Origin: Cloacibacterium caeni
GTDB taxonomy: Bacteria > Bacteroidota > Bacteroidia > Flavobacteriales > Weeksellaceae
Assembly: GCF_907163125.1 (NCBI RefSeq)
Contig: NZ_OU015319.1
Span: forward strand, 930,001 to 994,000
Length of the DNA: 64,000 nucleotides
Direction of reading: 5' to 3'
Of the stretch, positions 17,256-25,420 are shown piece by piece. The position numbers and the translations under genes were made by a program. Under the pieces are notes generated by a model that worked only from the letters and a program-made list of their open reading frames with translations, did no database searches and was not told where the DNA came from. Within the stretch, counting starts at the first letter, position 1. Each line of letters opens with the position of its first letter.

Positions 17256-18002
17256 TTAAATAACTTTTGCTTCTTCGTGAAGTAATCTTACCAATTCATC
17301 TAGATTATCCGCAGAAACTAGTTTTACTTGAGCTCTTGCCTGAACAGCATCAAAAGATACTGCACTTACTTTAACATCTGTTTCAGTTGGTTCTTTTACG
17401 GTTAAAGGTTTAGTTCTAGCAGACATAATTCCTCTCATGTTAGGAATGATAAGGTCTTTTTCTTCTACCATACCTTTTTGACCAGCGATTACAGCAGGAA
17501 TTTTTACAGTTAAAGTTTCTTTTCCTCCTTCAATTTCTCTTACTGCAGTAGCTTCTGCACCGTTTACTTCTAAACCTACGCAAGCGTTTACGAAAGGTCT
17601 ATTAAGTAATTGAGCAATCATTGCTGGAACTGCAGCACCATTATAATCAATAGATTCTTTACCGCAAAGTACCAAGTCATAACCACCTTCTTCTACAATT
17701 TTTGCCAATTCTTTAGCTACGGTAATGCTGTCTTTTGGTTCAGCGTTTACTCTTATTGCGTCATTTGCACCAATAGCAAGAGCTTTTCTCATTACAGCTT
17801 CAGTAGCAGCGTCACCTACAGTAGCGATGGTCACTGTAGCGCCTTGAGATTCTTGTAATTTTACAGCTTTTGTAAGAGCAAATTCGTCGTAAGGATTAAT
17901 TACCCACTGAATTCCGTTTTTGTCAAAAGCAGATTTATCTGCAGTAAAGTTAATTTTAGAAGTAGTATCTGGAACACTACTAATACAAACTAATATTTTC
18001 AT
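17256..18002 (-). CDS. etfB: Electron transfer flavoprotein subunit beta
   Basis: 248 residues, standard for EtfB, the AMP-binding partner of EtfA. Family features are MKILVCISSVPDTTSKI at the start, the INPYDEFALTKAVKLQE block, and VLCGKESIDYNGAAVPAMIAQLL. First gene of an etfB-etfA operon. The 5' region is long and carries a 14-bp perfect palindrome shared with the marR-fad promoter region, so expression is probably tuned together with beta-oxidation. Confidence 0.96.
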   Translation of the reverse strand: MKILVCISSVPDTTSKINFTADKSAFDKNGIQWVINPYDEFALTKAVKLQESQGATVTIATVGDAATEAVMRKALAIGANDAIRVNAEPKDSITVAKELAKIVEEGGYDLVLCGKESIDYNGAAVPAMIAQLLNRPFVNACVGLEVNGAEATAVREIEGGKETLTVKIPAVIAGQKGMVEEKDLIIPNMRGIMSARTKPLTVKEPTETDVKVSAVSFDAVQARAQVKLVSADNLDELVRLLHEEAKVI

Positions 18003-18137
18003 ATGTAGAATTTTATTGTTTTTTTTAGGTCAAATGCAATCGCTCATTCATCATTATAATTAGTTTTGGTAATCACGGCGATTTCATAAGGTTCAATTTT
18101 TCTTATTTGATTGTTTGCTAATTTAAATAAAAATATA

Positions 18138-18151
18138 TTATGCATGCATAA
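18138..18151. promoter_or_regulatory. MarR-type operator upstream of etfB
   Basis: TTATGCATGCATAA is a perfect 14-bp palindrome. Its arms TATGC/GCATA with a 2-base centre are the same as the two sites flanking the marR promoter at 27.8 kb. A degenerate second copy (TTATGCATTGAA on the minus strand, 18170-18182) overlaps the likely -7 box. Inference: a site for the MarR protein of this window. Confidence 0.6.
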
Positions 18152-18179
18152 TACTCTAAAAATATTTATATTCAATGCA

Positions 18180-18187
18180 TAAATATA
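18180..18187 (-). promoter_or_regulatory. Possible -7 element of etfBA
   Basis: TATATTTA on the minus strand, a one-base mismatch to TAnnTTTG. It would place the operator about 25 bases downstream of transcription start, consistent with a roadblock repressor. The leader would be about 170 bases, which is long, so a second promoter closer to etfB is possible. Confidence 0.35.
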
Positions 18188-18324
18188 CAATAATTGCCTG
18201 AAATAAAGGAAATTTTGAGATTTTATTTCGGAAATAATTTTTGAAATCATTAAAAATTACCACAAATTAATGGTTTTTTCTTTCCCAAAAATGTGGAGTT
18301 AATTCTCAATTTTTAAGCAGAAAT

Positions 18325-18356
18325 AAAAAATCCTCAATCTTTTCGACTGAGGATTA
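18325..18356 (-). terminator. Terminator after the M20 dipeptidase gene
   Basis: On the minus strand, AATCCTCAGTC and GATTGAGGATT pair (one G-T) and are followed by a T run. Confidence 0.8.
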
Positions 18357-18365
18357 ACTTAAAAT

Positions 18366-19748
18366 TTATTGTTGAGTATAAAATTCAAAGAAATATGGAA
18401 TACTTTCTATTCCTTTGTAGAAATTATACAATCCGTAGTGTTCATTTGGCGAGTGAATCGCATCAGAATCTAAACCGAAGCCCATTAAAACTGATTTTGC
18501 TCCCAAAATTTTCTCAAAAAGAGAAGTAATAGGAATACTTCCGCCACTTCTATATGGTAAAACTTCTTTACCAAAGGCTTTTTCCATAGCTTTTTTAGCC
18601 GCTTGGAATTCTTTAGTATTGCTCTGTAAAACGTAAGGCTTTCCACCGTGATGAGGAGTAACTTTTACCTTAACAGAAGCGGGAGCTATTTTTTCAAAAT
18701 ATTTCGTGAATTTTTCAGTAATTTCTTCGTCTGTTTGATAAGGAACCAATCTCATAGAAATTTTAGCAAATGCTTTACTAGGAATCACGGTTTTAGCGCC
18801 TTCACCTGTGTAACCTCCCCAAATTCCGTTTACATCAAGAGTTGGTCTTATAGAAGTTCTCTCTAAGGTAGTGTAACCTGTCTCACCTTCTACTCCGCTT
18901 AAACCAATTGATTTTTTGAATTCTTCTGGATTGTCTTTTAATTTATTCATTTCTGCTCTGTCTTCCGCAGAAACGATTTCTACATTATCATAAAAACCAT
19001 CTATGGTAATTCTTCCTTCTTCATCATGAAGTTTAGCAATCATTTCTGCTAAAACATTAATTGGGTTAGGAACAGCACCACCATATAATCCTGAGTGTAA
19101 ATCTCTGTTCGGACCTTCTACTTCTACTTCCATATAACTTAAACCTCTAAGACCAGTCGTCACAGTCGGTTGTTCGTTAGAATAAATATGAGTATCTGAA
19201 ATTAAGATGACATCACAAGAAAGTTTTTCTTTATTTTCTTCTAAAAATCCAGCTAAACTTACAGAACCTACTTCTTCTTCTCCTTCAATAATGAATTTAA
19301 TATTACAAGGTAGAGAATTGGTTTTCATCATGGCTTCAAAAGCTTTTACGTGCATAAAGAATTGGCCTTTATCATCTGCACTTCCTCTTGCAAAAATCGC
19401 ACCTTCTGGATGAAGTTCTGTCTTTTTAACCACAGGTTCAAATGGTCCGCTTTCCCATAATTCTAATGGATCTGCAGGTTGTACATCATAGTGACCATAA
19501 ACCAAAACGGTTGGTAATTCTGGATTGATGATTTTTTCACCATAAACCACAGGATAACCTTTGGTTTCGCAGATTTCTACTTGATCTGCTCCTGCATTGG
19601 CAAGGTGTTTTGCCACAGCATCAGCACAATTGAGCACATCTTGATTGTAAGCTGGGTCTGCAGAAATAGAAGCAATCTTCAATAATTCTATCAATTCGTC
19701 TAGAAAACGTTGCTTGTTTTGTTGGATATAACTTTGTGTGTCCGACAT
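18366..19748 (-). CDS. M20-family dipeptidase
   Basis: 460 residues, typical for the M20/CNDP-like branch of zinc dipeptidases. Metal-ligand motifs are visible: YGHYDVQPADPLELW (His and Asp), ARGSADDKGQF (bridging Asp), EGEEEVGS (Glu-Glu), and a late His in DAIHSPNEHYGL. The central dimerisation domain runs from about residue 190 to 340. No signal peptide, so cytosolic. Single gene with a near -7 box TATATTTA at 19765-19772 and its own terminator. Confidence 0.92.
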   Translation of the reverse strand: MSDTQSYIQQNKQRFLDELIELLKIASISADPAYNQDVLNCADAVAKHLANAGADQVEICETKGYPVVYGEKIINPELPTVLVYGHYDVQPADPLELWESGPFEPVVKKTELHPEGAIFARGSADDKGQFFMHVKAFEAMMKTNSLPCNIKFIIEGEEEVGSVSLAGFLEENKEKLSCDVILISDTHIYSNEQPTVTTGLRGLSYMEVEVEGPNRDLHSGLYGGAVPNPINVLAEMIAKLHDEEGRITIDGFYDNVEIVSAEDRAEMNKLKDNPEEFKKSIGLSGVEGETGYTTLERTSIRPTLDVNGIWGGYTGEGAKTVIPSKAFAKISMRLVPYQTDEEITEKFTKYFEKIAPASVKVKVTPHHGGKPYVLQSNTKEFQAAKKAMEKAFGKEVLPYRSGGSIPITSLFEKILGAKSVLMGFGLDSDAIHSPNEHYGLYNFYKGIESIPYFFEFYTQQ

Positions 19749-19771
19749 TGTTTTAAAATTTTAGTAAATAT

Positions 19772-19799
19772 AAAAAATGTCTCGCAATCGCAAGACATC
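19772..19799 (-). terminator. Terminator after the 72-residue lipoprotein gene
   Basis: ATGTCTTGCGATTGCGAGACAT on the minus strand is a tight hairpin followed by six T residues. Confidence 0.82.
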
Positions 19800-19820
19800 T
19801 ATTTTGTATGAGAAAATATC

Positions 19821-20039
19821 TTATTTTTTAGCAGTGCTATCTACCTTAGCTTCTGCAGCAGCTGGTTGTTCTACAGTAGCAGAGTCAGTTTTTTCTTTGT
19901 AAGTAGGCGCTTCAGCATTTTCATCGTCATATCTTACTACATCTTCAGTTTTTTTCAAAACTCCCTTGTTTCCTCCTTCAGGTAAACCACAAGAAACTAA
20001 AAAAGACGCTGCAGCTACAGCAAATACCAATTTTTTCAT
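19821..20039 (-). CDS. Small hypothetical lipoprotein
   Basis: 72 residues from the ATG at 20039. The signal MKKLVFAVAAASFLVSC places the lipid-carrying Cys at 17. The mature part is short, charged and low-complexity (EQPAAAEAKVDSTAKK), so probably disordered. A perfect promoter box at 20069-20076 rules out the longer open frame that begins at 20096. No family recognised; membrane-anchored peptide of unknown role. Confidence 0.65.
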   Translation of the reverse strand: MKKLVFAVAAASFLVSCGLPEGGNKGVLKKTEDVVRYDDENAEAPTYKEKTDSATVEQPAAAEAKVDSTAKK

Positions 20040-20068
20040 ATCTAAATTATTACGTTTATAAATTTTTC

Positions 20069-20076
20069 CAAAAGTA
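20069..20076 (-). promoter_or_regulatory. -7 promoter element of the small lipoprotein gene
   Basis: TACTTTTG on the minus strand matches TAnnTTTG, 29 bases before the ATG at 20039. Confidence 0.6.
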
Positions 20077-20116
20077 AGAAATATTGAGTTTACCACAAAA
20101 AAAACTTAAAATTTTC

Positions 20117-21265
20117 TTAATCAAGAAGTTTTCCTACTAGGAAATGATTACCAGAAAGAGATTTTACCGCGATAAGGTATTGGTTTCCGCCGTCTTTTAT
20201 TTTGTATTTTTTCTTGATCTCTTCAGGTTTTAAAGGAAAATTTTTGGTGATGATATTAAATTGTTCACCCTTTTTTATCGCTTTTGAATTGATTTCTTCA
20301 GTTTCAAAAATTCTTCCTGGGAAATGTTCTATCTTTTCTTCGGAAGTATAAATATGTGTGTTCTGATGTAATTTTATCAAACCAAATTTCTCTGAAACTA
20401 AATTAAAAGCTCCAGATTTTAATACAGAATTATTTGGAATGTAAATGTATTTTTTAGGAGCTGAAAATTCTGATTGACAGTTTTTTTCATCATCTAAATT
20501 AAAGTGAAATTCAGGTTCTGTAGATTGTAAATTTATGCAATAAATTTCTGGCCTATTTTCTTTTTTCTTGAGATAAACCAAAACTTCTTTTACTTCATTT
20601 TTGACCGCAATAATCCATATTTTATAAATATTTTTGAGCGAAGCAACCAAATGCTGAATATCAATCAGCGGTGACAGTTTTATTAAAATTTCAGGTGAAA
20701 TGTCACTTAATTGCTCTTGAATTTCAATAATATTAGGCGACAAATCCTCCAAAAGAAATACTTTTCTGTTATGGTTATCTCTTCTTGCAGGATCTAGATA
20801 AATTAAATCGAATTTTTCTTTATTGTTTGTGAGAAAATCTTCTAATTTTTTGTTGATGAAATTCGCTTTTCTTCCGAGAACTTCCCAATTGTGTTTTACG
20901 ATGTCTAAAAGCTCTGCATTCTGCTCTATTAAAGTAATTTCTTCAAAATTCTGAGAAATAAAATAAGCGTCAATTCCAAAACCACACGTTAAATCAATGA
21001 ATTTTCTTCCTTTAAAAAACTGTTTTTTGAAGTCTGCGGTATCTTGTGATGAAGCCTGTTCTAAATTAAGATTGGGCGGAAAAATAATGTTTTCTTGATT
21101 CAAAAAAGGAAACTTTTTTTCAGCTACTTTTCTACCTTTGATTTGCTGAACCAATTCTTGCATAGAAACCTCTGGAAATGGAGATTTTTTCAATAACAAA
21201 GAATGCAAATCTGTGTTTAGATTTGCATTGATATATTTTTGTATTTCTTTTGTTAATAGTTTCAC
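20117..21265 (-). CDS. Class I SAM-dependent methyltransferase with THUMP-like domain
   Basis: 382 residues from a GTG start at 21265. The central Rossmann methyltransferase domain shows motif I FIDLTCGFGIDAYFIS and motif IV FDLIYLDPARRDNH; the DPARR signature is characteristic of a conserved bacterial family related to RNA methyltransferases. The C-terminal 80 residues (from about YKIKDGGNQYLIAV) resemble the THUMP-like domain, which suggests an RNA substrate, although the actual target is unknown. It starts 3 bases after the 142-residue hypothetical gene stops, so the two are probably co-transcribed with the mutase-like gene. Confidence 0.83.
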   Translation of the reverse strand: MKLLTKEIQKYINANLNTDLHSLLLKKSPFPEVSMQELVQQIKGRKVAEKKFPFLNQENIIFPPNLNLEQASSQDTADFKKQFFKGRKFIDLTCGFGIDAYFISQNFEEITLIEQNAELLDIVKHNWEVLGRKANFINKKLEDFLTNNKEKFDLIYLDPARRDNHNRKVFLLEDLSPNIIEIQEQLSDISPEILIKLSPLIDIQHLVASLKNIYKIWIIAVKNEVKEVLVYLKKKENRPEIYCINLQSTEPEFHFNLDDEKNCQSEFSAPKKYIYIPNNSVLKSGAFNLVSEKFGLIKLHQNTHIYTSEEKIEHFPGRIFETEEINSKAIKKGEQFNIITKNFPLKPEEIKKKYKIKDGGNQYLIAVKSLSGNHFLVGKLLD

Positions 21266-21268
21266 AGA

Positions 21269-21697
21269 TTAAATATTTTCTGCAATCCATATAAACTCTT
21301 TATTATTATAAGGATTCCATTCATTTAGAGATTTTCCTAACTTATTTAATGAAGCAGGCTTTGTTTTAATTACAAATTCTGAATTTTCAACATCTGCAAA
21401 CTCTTTATTATTTGAAATTTTAATATGAATTGCGGAATTACCGTTTGCTTCATAACACAAAACTTTAAATAAAAAATGATAAGCCCAAGTTTTTGAATCC
21501 TCTCCAATTTCAAAAATTATTTCATCAGAAATTGATTTTGGAAAACCAATCAATTTATTACTGAAGTCATTAAAAACATCAGAATAACCATAAAATTCAG
21601 AAATTATAGAACAATTATGATTAGATATTTCTATTTTAAATTTATAGAAATCATCTTCATCGTCATGAAGAGGAAATATTCTTATTTTCTGTTCCAT
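21269..21697 (-). CDS. Hypothetical protein, mutase-methyltransferase spacer gene
   Basis: 142 residues from ATG 21697; the open frame extends three codons to a TTG at 21706 inside the previous gene. It is acidic, without a signal peptide or membrane segment. Visible features are a beta-rich N-terminus (IRIFPLHDDEDDFYKFKIEI) and repeated aromatic/acidic patches. No family recognised. The start lies one base past the mutase-like stop and 3 bases separate its own stop from the methyltransferase, so it is tightly embedded in this operon. Confidence 0.7.
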   Translation of the reverse strand: MEQKIRIFPLHDDEDDFYKFKIEISNHNCSIISEFYGYSDVFNDFSNKLIGFPKSISDEIIFEIGEDSKTWAYHFLFKVLCYEANGNSAIHIKISNNKEFADVENSEFVIKTKPASLNKLGKSLNEWNPYNNKEFIWIAENI

Positions 21698-21698
21698 T

Positions 21699-22856
21699 TT
21701 ATTCAAACATTTCAGCCCATCTTACTGGTTTTATTTCCTGAGCGTTATAAAGTTGTTCTACAGATTTAGTTTTTTCTAGTTTTGGGTAAAGATTTACACC
21801 AATGAGTTTTATTTTACCTTCTTCTACCCAATTTTGTTCTGCAATTGCTTGTTGATAGATCATTTCAGCAATTTTTCCAGATTTTAGATTTTCAACAAAA
21901 CCACCAGAATTTTCGATTTCTAAGAATAATTTCCAAGCGTTTTCTGCGAATTGATGGGTAATTTCTTCAATATAATAACTTCCGTTGGCAGCATCGTCAA
22001 AGACATTAATAATACTTTCGTATGCTAAAACAATTTGTTGTTTAAATGAAATTTCCTCTGAAAGTGAATTGGAATTTTGTACTTTAAAATCATTGCTATA
22101 AACCGCATCAGAACCAGCAATCATGGCTGCAGAAAGCTCTAAAGTAGAACGAATAAGGTTATTTTCTTCGTCGTTTTTAGCTTTATTTCTTAGCGAAGTT
22201 TCTGTGAAAATGTAAGGAATGCTGTCTAGTCCGAATTCTTTAGAAAGTTGATTGAAAAGGATTTTAAATGCTCTGATTTTTGCAATTTCAAAGAAATAAT
22301 TCCCGCCTACTGCAAATTTGAAAACCAATTTTTCTAAAATTTCAGCCCCAAAAACTTCTGCTAAGTCTTTTGCTTTTGCTAATGCTAAAGCCAATTGTTG
22401 CGTGATAGAAGCTCCAGCATTTTGATAGAAAGTAATATCTACCGCAATATTTCTTTTGAAATTTTTAGACAATAATTCCTCCGCTAATTTTGTGTTGATT
22501 TCTTGATTTTCAAAAACATCTATCAAAGAAATATATTGATTATCATCTGCAAGAGAAATGTGTCCTGCCAAATCTTTGTTGGCTACGAAAAGTGTTTTTT
22601 CAGTCAAATGTTCTACATTATGCTCTAGTAAAAACGCATAAGCATGCTCTTCTAAATTATCTTGATATTTTGCGACCAAATGCGTAGATTCTTCTACTTT
22701 TGGCAGGTTTTTTAAGATAAAATCAGTGTCGGCATAATAAGGTTTTACAGAAATGCCTTCCAAGTTTTCTTTGGTAAGAACGGCATAAATATCTTCTATT
22801 TTCAATTGTTTTTTGACCAGATTTTCCCAATCCTGAAGGGTAACTTGAGCAAACAT
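21699..22856 (-). CDS. Methylmalonyl-CoA mutase small (beta) subunit-like protein
   Basis: 385 residues resembling the N-terminal TIM-barrel part of the methylmalonyl-CoA mutase beta chain. Recognisable stretches are LQDWENLVKKQL near the start, FQNAGASITQQLALALA, and a late ITHQFAENAWKLFLEIENSGGF. It has no C-terminal cobalamin-binding domain (no DxHxxG). The large catalytic subunit that should pair with it is not in this window, although in many Bacteroidota it lies next door. The beta subunit itself is non-catalytic. It leads a transcript with the 142-residue gene and the methyltransferase. Confidence 0.78.
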   Translation of the reverse strand: MFAQVTLQDWENLVKKQLKIEDIYAVLTKENLEGISVKPYYADTDFILKNLPKVEESTHLVAKYQDNLEEHAYAFLLEHNVEHLTEKTLFVANKDLAGHISLADDNQYISLIDVFENQEINTKLAEELLSKNFKRNIAVDITFYQNAGASITQQLALALAKAKDLAEVFGAEILEKLVFKFAVGGNYFFEIAKIRAFKILFNQLSKEFGLDSIPYIFTETSLRNKAKNDEENNLIRSTLELSAAMIAGSDAVYSNDFKVQNSNSLSEEISFKQQIVLAYESIINVFDDAANGSYYIEEITHQFAENAWKLFLEIENSGGFVENLKSGKIAEMIYQQAIAEQNWVEEGKIKLIGVNLYPKLEKTKSVEQLYNAQEIKPVRWAEMFE

Positions 22857-22919
22857 AATGTATGGTTTTTTGTTTTATGTTCAAATGTTTTTCAACATTC
22901 GAAATTCAAGATAATTTGT

Positions 22920-23279
22920 TTATTCTTCTTCTTTTTGTTTTATGGCAGAACTGTCTACCACGAGAATGAAAATTTCTTCATTTTTCTTTTTCATAAAATA
23001 ATTTTCTCGCGCAAACTTTTCTTTTTCTGCTTTGTTATTCATGAGCTTTTTATAGAAAGCATCATTTTTATGATATTCTGACTTGTAATACGAGAGTTGT
23101 TCTTCGTATTTGTCTATTTCTTTGTTTAAATCTTTGATGACTAACCAAGATGTGGAATCAAAAAAAATCATCCATACCAAAAAAAGAAAAATGGTAATGA
23201 AATATTTATTGAGAAGGTATTTCTGCACGAAACGCCAACTCGGAGATTTTTTCTGAATATCTTTAATTAGTTCCTTCAT
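22920..23279 (-). CDS. DivIC/FtsB-type septum formation initiator
   Basis: 119 residues. A basic cytoplasmic tail (KDIQKKSPSWRFVQKYLLNK) precedes one membrane segment (YFITIFLFLVWMIFF), followed by a periplasmic coiled coil (DLNKEIDKYEEQLSYYKSEYHK) and the FtsB-like ending KFARENYFMKKKNEEIF. Such bitopic proteins join FtsL and FtsQ in the divisome. Its ATG overlaps the udk stop (TAATG), so translation is coupled. Confidence 0.85.
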   Translation of the reverse strand: MKELIKDIQKKSPSWRFVQKYLLNKYFITIFLFLVWMIFFDSTSWLVIKDLNKEIDKYEEQLSYYKSEYHKNDAFYKKLMNNKAEKEKFARENYFMKKKNEEIFILVVDSSAIKQKEEE

Positions 23280-23896
23280 TAATAGGCTTTTTTAAGAGAG
23301 TTGTTAATGACTGTAGAAAGAAAATCAATAGCTACAGAATTTTTTCTCATGTTAGGAACAATAAGGTCTGCTTCGTTTTTAGAAGGTTCTATAAACTCTT
23401 GATGCATCGGTTTCAGCGTAGTTTGATAACGGTGAAGAACTTCGTGTAAATCTCTACCGCGCTCTTGTGTGTCACGCTTAATTCTTCTGATTAATCTTTC
23501 GTCTGAATCTGCATGTACAAATACTTTAAGATCGAATTCCTTTAAAAGTTCCTGATTGGTCAAAACCAGAATTCCTTCTACAATTAAAACGTTTTTAGGC
23601 TCTACAGTAACATGGTCTCCCGTTCTAGAATGCGTTACGAAAGAATACAAAGGTTGTTCTATGTTTTCTCCTCTTTTAAGTGCTTTTACATGTTTTACCA
23701 ATAATTCAAAATCGATTGATTTTGGATGGTCATAATTCAGCGCTTCTCTTTCTGAGAGTGATAATTGGTGATTATCATGGTAATAATTGTCTTGAGATAG
23801 TACATTTACACCTTCTGCATTCAATTGTTGCAAAATATTATTCACTACGGTGGTTTTACCAGAACCAGTTCCACCTGCAATACCTATTACTAACAT
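23279..23896 (-). CDS. udk: Uridine kinase
   Basis: 205 residues, standard length. Phosphorylates uridine and cytidine with ATP or GTP in pyrimidine salvage. The P-loop is GIAGGTGSGKTTVVNNIL at residues 5-22. Other conserved blocks are SQDNYYHD, NYDHPKSIDFELL and RDTQERGRDL. First gene of a udk-divIC unit with a perfect promoter box at 23914-23921. Interesting only in that it sits 9 kb from a broken nucleoside permease, which would feed it. Confidence 0.95.
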   Translation of the reverse strand: MLVIGIAGGTGSGKTTVVNNILQQLNAEGVNVLSQDNYYHDNHQLSLSEREALNYDHPKSIDFELLVKHVKALKRGENIEQPLYSFVTHSRTGDHVTVEPKNVLIVEGILVLTNQELLKEFDLKVFVHADSDERLIRRIKRDTQERGRDLHEVLHRYQTTLKPMHQEFIEPSKNEADLIVPNMRKNSVAIDFLSTVINNSLKKAY

Positions 23897-23913
23897 TAAA
23901 AATATATTTTTTA

Positions 23914-23921
23914 CAAATTTA
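23914..23921 (-). promoter_or_regulatory. -7 promoter element of udk-divIC
   Basis: TAAATTTG on the minus strand, a perfect TAnnTTTG box 17 bases before the udk ATG. Confidence 0.6.
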
Positions 23922-23974
23922 GCTAAATTCCTAAATAATTGGTTGATTGATGCGTTCTTTTTTGGTCTGAAACC

Positions 23975-24610
23975 TTATTTTTTCAGATGTTCTTCTTCAT
24001 TTGAAATTCCAAAAATATAATATACTACAGCCTGTACTCTTGCGAGAAATTCTCTAAAGTGATTTCTGTAATAACTCTGATATTTAGTAACATCTTGGGC
24101 ATCAAATCCTAATGCGTTCATGCCAATATTTCTTGCAAAAAATAAAGCTCTAAGGTTATGAAATCCTTGTGAAACAATGATTACGTTTTTTTGTTTGTAT
24201 TCATTTTTGCATCTTAGAATACTTTCGCGAGTGTTAAAACCTTTTGGGTCTTCTAGAATAATGTTTTCGGGAACGCCACCTTGGTAAATCAAGAAATTTT
24301 TCATGGCTTTTGGTTCGTTATAGCCTTTACTTTTTTCGCCACTTACAATGATTTTTTTGATTTTTCCATGATGATAAAGCAGCGCAGTGGCATCCATTCT
24401 AGAAATAAAATAAGGATTGGCATTTCCTGCCATCGTTTTTGGAGAAGTTCCCAGAACCAGTGCTACTTCTCTTGGCGGAATTTTAGAAATTTTAGTATAC
24501 GTTCTTCCTTCGGTGAGAGAAAATACCCAGAAGTTTGCCAATATCATCAGCAAAAATCCTAGTTCTATCAACAAGAAAAATTTTTTAAATATGTCTAAAA
24601 TGATTCTCAA
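23975..24610 (-). CDS. SanA/YdcF-like DUF218 membrane protein
   Basis: 211 residues from a TTG start at 24610. The only nearby in-frame ATG (residue 22) would cut the single N-terminal membrane helix (FFLLIELGFLLMILANFWVF). The periplasmic DUF218 domain has VALVLGTSPKTMAGN, IIVSGEKSKGYNEP, and GFNTRESILRC, with IIVSQGFHNLRALFFARNIG further on, as in SanA, which affects envelope barrier function and vancomycin sensitivity in enterobacteria. The promoter box sits 26 bases upstream. Molecular function of the family is uncertain. Confidence 0.85.
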   Translation of the reverse strand: MRIILDIFKKFFLLIELGFLLMILANFWVFSLTEGRTYTKISKIPPREVALVLGTSPKTMAGNANPYFISRMDATALLYHHGKIKKIIVSGEKSKGYNEPKAMKNFLIYQGGVPENIILEDPKGFNTRESILRCKNEYKQKNVIIVSQGFHNLRALFFARNIGMNALGFDAQDVTKYQSYYRNHFREFLARVQAVVYYIFGISNEEEHLKK

Positions 24611-24636
24611 TAAAATAATTCTAAATTCGTTGGTAA

Positions 24637-24644
24637 CAAATATA
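24637..24644 (-). promoter_or_regulatory. -7 promoter element of the sanA-like gene
   Basis: TATATTTG on the minus strand. It is divergent from an identical box for the TlpA-like gene 24 bases away. Confidence 0.6.
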
Positions 24645-24668
24645 TCAAAAGAAGCATTTTGATTTTAT

Positions 24669-24676
24669 TATATTTG
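24669..24676 (+). promoter_or_regulatory. -7 promoter element of the TlpA-like gene
   Basis: TATATTTG, a perfect TAnnTTTG box 51 bases before the ATG at 24728. Confidence 0.6.
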
Positions 24677-24727
24677 TAAAATCGACTCAATAATCAATTC
24701 CATAACAAAAATAAACAATTAATATTT

Positions 24728-25282
24728 ATGAAAAAATTAATCTTTTCCACACTTATATTAACCGCACTATTTTCTTGTAAAAAGAACGAAACTCCAGACC
24801 AATTAACAGAAGAAACAACCACTGAAACAGTAGATAGTTCAGCTGTAACTCCTGCTAATGCTTTGCCTGAAGTAAATCAAGAACAATTAAAAGCAATGGT
24901 TGCACCACAAAAAAATGACACCATTTATGTAACCAATTTCTTTGCAACTTGGTGTGGACCTTGTATGAAAGAGATTCCGCATTTCAAAGAAAAAATGGAA
25001 GAACTAAAAGGAAAACCAGTGAAATTTACCTTTGTAAGTGTAGATGCTAAAGAAGATTGGAACACCGCTGTAAGTGATTTTGCGGATGAATACAATATCA
25101 GAAAAAATGTAGTTCTTTTTGATGCTTCTATGATTGCACCAGATTATTTCACTACTATTACCAAGACTTGGGACGGTGGTTCTATTCCTTTTACCGTGAT
25201 TAAAAAAGGTGATAAAGAAATAGAAACAGTAGGAATGATGAGCAAAGAAGATTTAGATGCAAAACTGAATTCTTTTAAATAA
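24728..25282 (+). CDS. TlpA-like thioredoxin-fold lipoprotein
   Basis: 184 residues. Lipoprotein signal MKKLIFSTLILTALFSC, a Thr/Glu-rich linker (TEETTTETVDSSAVTP), then a thioredoxin domain from about residue 60. The redox motif is WCGPC in ATWCGPCMKEIPHFKEKM, and the cis-Pro is in GGSIPFTV. Members of this family reduce disulfides or deliver electrons to cytochrome-c and other periplasmic proteins. It carries its own promoter and is separated from the following ABC transporter by a large imperfect hairpin. Confidence 0.88.
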   Translation: MKKLIFSTLILTALFSCKKNETPDQLTEETTTETVDSSAVTPANALPEVNQEQLKAMVAPQKNDTIYVTNFFATWCGPCMKEIPHFKEKMEELKGKPVKFTFVSVDAKEDWNTAVSDFADEYNIRKNVVLFDASMIAPDYFTTITKTWDGGSIPFTVIKKGDKEIETVGMMSKEDLDAKLNSFK

Positions 25283-25286
25283 AATA

Positions 25287-25375
25287 TTTCTCTCGCAGAT
25301 GGGGCTGATTAAGCAGATGTATAGACTCAAAAAAATCTGCAAAAATTTGCAAAATCAGCGAGAGTTTTCTTTTTC
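25287..25375. repeat. Imperfect inverted repeat after the TlpA-like gene
   Basis: CTCTCGC...CTGATT..GCAGAT on the left is mirrored by ATCTGC...AAATCAGCGAGAG on the right, giving a roughly 80-base hairpin. The CGCAGATT words recur in the next spacer at 26400-26425. This resembles intergenic repeat remnants common in flavobacteria. It may also end transcription of the upstream gene. Confidence 0.6.
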
Positions 25376-25391
25376 ATAGATTTTTTTAAAT

Positions 25392-25399
25392 TAAATTTG
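25392..25399 (+). promoter_or_regulatory. -7 promoter element of the FecCD-type importer
   Basis: TAAATTTG, a perfect box 21 bases before the GTG start at 25421. No Fur-box-like 19-bp dyad was recognised here. Confidence 0.6.
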
Positions 25400-25420
25400 T
25401 GAAGTTTTTAAATAAAATCT

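Larger units (their letters stand above)
18003..18365. other. Intergenic region upstream of etfB
   Basis: 363 bases without a credible gene. It holds the etfB leader and promoter region, the palindrome at 18138-18151, and at its far end the terminator of the dipeptidase gene. A 68-codon open frame (18044-18250) overlaps the operator and has no recognisable product; I regard it as chance. Confidence 0.7.

Noticed and set aside
18044-18250. 68-codon open frame upstream of etfB
   Set aside because: Low-complexity hydrophobic product, overlaps the operator palindrome and the probable etfB promoter; best explained as chance.
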